A stretch of 6,223 nucleotides of DNA from Desulfobacterales bacterium. Its GTDB lineage: Bacteria > Desulfobacterota > Desulfobacteria > Desulfobacterales > JAHEIW01. Location: positions 1 through 6,223 of the forward strand of contig JAQYWI010000263.1 of the NCBI GenBank assembly GCA_030145015.1, written 5' to 3'. Every line of letters starts with the position of its first letter. The first letter of the stretch is position 1. The position numbers were made by a program, and so were the translations under genes. Shown here one piece after another: positions 4,741 through 6,223 of the stretch. The notes under the pieces were generated by a model, which did no database searches, was not told the origin of the DNA, and saw only the letters and a program-made list of their open reading frames with translations.

Positions 4741-6223
4741 TGGTAAAACGCAGAAAACATTCCTTCCGGCCAAAGCATTATTCCCGCAAGAAACCAAAAA
4801 CACTCCATTTGAAGGCGGGTGCCGATACCAGGCTCCGTAAAACCTTTAGCGAAATCGGCATACCCCAAAACCCCCCGTTCACACCGGATGCCTTTCAAAT
4901 CAATGCTCTGGCTGCAATTGAACACAACGACTGTCTGGTAACGGCACCGACCGGTGCCGGAAAGACCTGGATCGCCGAACGTGCGATCGCCCGGATTCAC
5001 GCCGGCAATGGCAAATCCTGGTATGCCTGTCCGCTAAAAGCCCTGAGCAATGCCAAATACGCCGAATTTTCTGCGATTTTCGGTAAGCGACATGTCGGCA
5101 TCCTGACCGGCGACCGCAAAGAAAACCCGGATGCTGCAATCATCGTAGGGACCACCGAGATCCTGCGAAATCAGCTGTATGACGCCATGCACCGGGGCGA
5201 AGTGCTGGCTGCCGATTTTGTGGTTCTGGATGAAGCCCATTTTTTAGGAGATGCAGACCGAGGGGTCGTCTGGGAAGAAATCATGATTTATCTGCCGACA
5301 CGCATCCCGCTCTTATTGCTCTCAGCAACCATCGGCAACGCCGATCAAATTGCAAGCTGGCTATCTTCGATTCGGTCATCCCGCTGTGCGGTCATCAAGG
5401 AAACGAAAAGACCGGTCCCGCTGGTTCCCCTTTTTCTGCATCCTTCCGGGACTCTGCTGCCGTTAACCGAACGCGCAAAGACCGCCGGTAAAGAAACAAT
5501 ATCTAAAAAGATTGATAATTTTCTAAAGGCAAAACACAGGAAACAAAGCCGATTGAGTCGCGAACTGCCCCCATTTGACCAGGTGTTGCAAGTGTTAAAA
5601 AAATTTCAGCTGCTACCGGCTCTATTTTTTCTGAAGTCGCGCGCAGATTGTGACCGGGCGCTGGAACTGTGTCGCTTGGGACTGCAGATTGACCCGGATC
5701 GCAAATCCAGGCTTAAAGAACGGATTGAACCCTATACCTATCAAAGCCATCATATCCTTAACCACCGCCAGCGCTGGTCTCTTGAAAACCTGGCGATCGG
5801 ATCCCACCATGCCGGCCAGCTGCCGGCCTGGAAATTGATTCTGGAAAGATTGATGACCGCAGGTTTGCTGGACGCGGTGTTTGCCACGTCCACGGTTGCG
5901 GCCGGCGTGAATTTTCCTGCCCGTACAGCTGTCTTTCTCAATTCGGACCGCTTTAACGGAACCCAGTTTCTGCCCCTGGACGCCACCCAATTTCACCAGA
6001 TGACCGGCCGGGCCGGTCGCAGAGGCATGGACAATATTGGTTTTGCGCTGCTGCTGCCCGGCAAATTCATGGATGTGCGCCTAATGGCGAGGCTGTTTCA
6101 CTCAACTGCTCTGGATGTCGCCAGCCAGATCAGGATAAATTTTTCCATGGTGCTCAATTTACTGCTGTCACACAATCCGGATCAAGTCAAAGATTTGCTC
6201 AAGCGGTCGTTTGCAGCGTATTT
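4740..6223 (+). CDS. Ski2/Mtr4-like DExH-box helicase, 3'-truncated by window edge
   Basis: Superfamily 2 ATP-dependent helicase, probably acting on RNA; 494 codons are visible before the edge. Motifs in order: FTPDAFQINAL (Q-like); motif I APTGAGKT (69-76); Ia CPLKALSNAKY; Ib GTTEILRNQL; motif II DEAH (164-167); motif III SAT (195-197); motif V FATSTVAAGVNFP (381-393); motif VI QMTGRAGRRGMD (420-431). The INFSMVLNLL stretch after motif VI resembles the NMLLNLL region of Ski2, Mtr4 and HelY proteins and supports that family over RecQ or Lhr. The N-terminus is very basic (MVKRRKHSFRPKHYSRKKPK), and another basic stretch lies between motifs III and V. The ATG overlaps the upstream stop by one base (TAATG) with no good Shine-Dalgarno, pointing to translational coupling with the CooC-like gene. 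The substrate is unknown. Confidence 0.92.
   Translation, partial: MVKRRKHSFRPKHYSRKKPKTLHLKAGADTRLRKTFSEIGIPQNPPFTPDAFQINALAAIEHNDCLVTAPTGAGKTWIAERAIARIHAGNGKSWYACPLKALSNAKYAEFSAIFGKRHVGILTGDRKENPDAAIIVGTTEILRNQLYDAMHRGEVLAADFVVLDEAHFLGDADRGVVWEEIMIYLPTRIPLLLLSATIGNADQIASWLSSIRSSRCAVIKETKRPVPLVPLFLHPSGTLLPLTERAKTAGKETISKKIDNFLKAKHRKQSRLSRELPPFDQVLQVLKKFQLLPALFFLKSRADCDRALELCRLGLQIDPDRKSRLKERIEPYTYQSHHILNHRQRWSLENLAIGSHHAGQLPAWKLILERLMTAGLLDAVFATSTVAAGVNFPARTAVFLNSDRFNGTQFLPLDATQFHQMTGRAGRRGMDNIGFALLLPGKFMDVRLMARLFHSTALDVASQIRINFSMVLNLLLSHNPDQVKDLLKRSFAAY

Overview
The window fits a sulfate-reducer-like member of the Desulfobacterota (former Deltaproteobacteria), probably a Desulfobacterales relative. 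This rests on moderate GC in the genes, AT-rich intergenic regions full of short degenerate repeats, GFTL(V/L)EIIAVL-type pilins, a sigma-54 activator beside pilin genes, and a CooC-type nickel-chaperone ATPase. No marker gene is present, so the taxonomy is inference. All six recognisable genes lie on the + strand.

Left part (1-3813) is a type IV pilus/type II secretion block. It opens with the 3' three quarters of an inner-membrane platform protein (PilC/GspF family, 1-935). A 237-bp spacer follows, built largely of short tandem repeats (a GGTTC family, then two opposed 9-bp-period arrays). Next is an unusual membrane-tethered sigma-54 activator (1173-2504). The 387-bp AT-rich gap after it (2505-2891) holds a candidate activator dyad (2542-2566), a possible sigma-70 promoter (2591-2619), a good -24/-12 sigma-54 promoter (2646-2661), and a long 5' leader. 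That leader contains abutting perfect helices that can close a four-way junction, plus a loop-to-tail complementarity (2739-2854). Then come a strong ribosome-binding site and two tandem paralogous prepilins (2892-3290, 3347-3739), closed by a strong intrinsic terminator (3784-3813). The likely logic is that the tethered activator drives the pilin pair from the sigma-54 promoter, with a second layer of control in the structured leader. The pilins would be assembled by the machine that includes the PilC/GspF protein.

Right part (3814-6223) is an unrelated transcription unit. A possible extended -10 promoter and a four-unit ~10-bp repeat precede a CooC-like ATPase (3985-4740). Its stop codon overlaps by one base the start of a Ski2/Mtr4-type DExH helicase that runs off the window (4740-6223). 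No carbon monoxide dehydrogenase gene is visible.

The most interesting items are the folded pilin leader downstream of the sigma-54 promoter, the tethered activator without a receiver domain, and a 90-bp tract between the two pilins with no silent differences, which suggests gene conversion or selection on the DNA.
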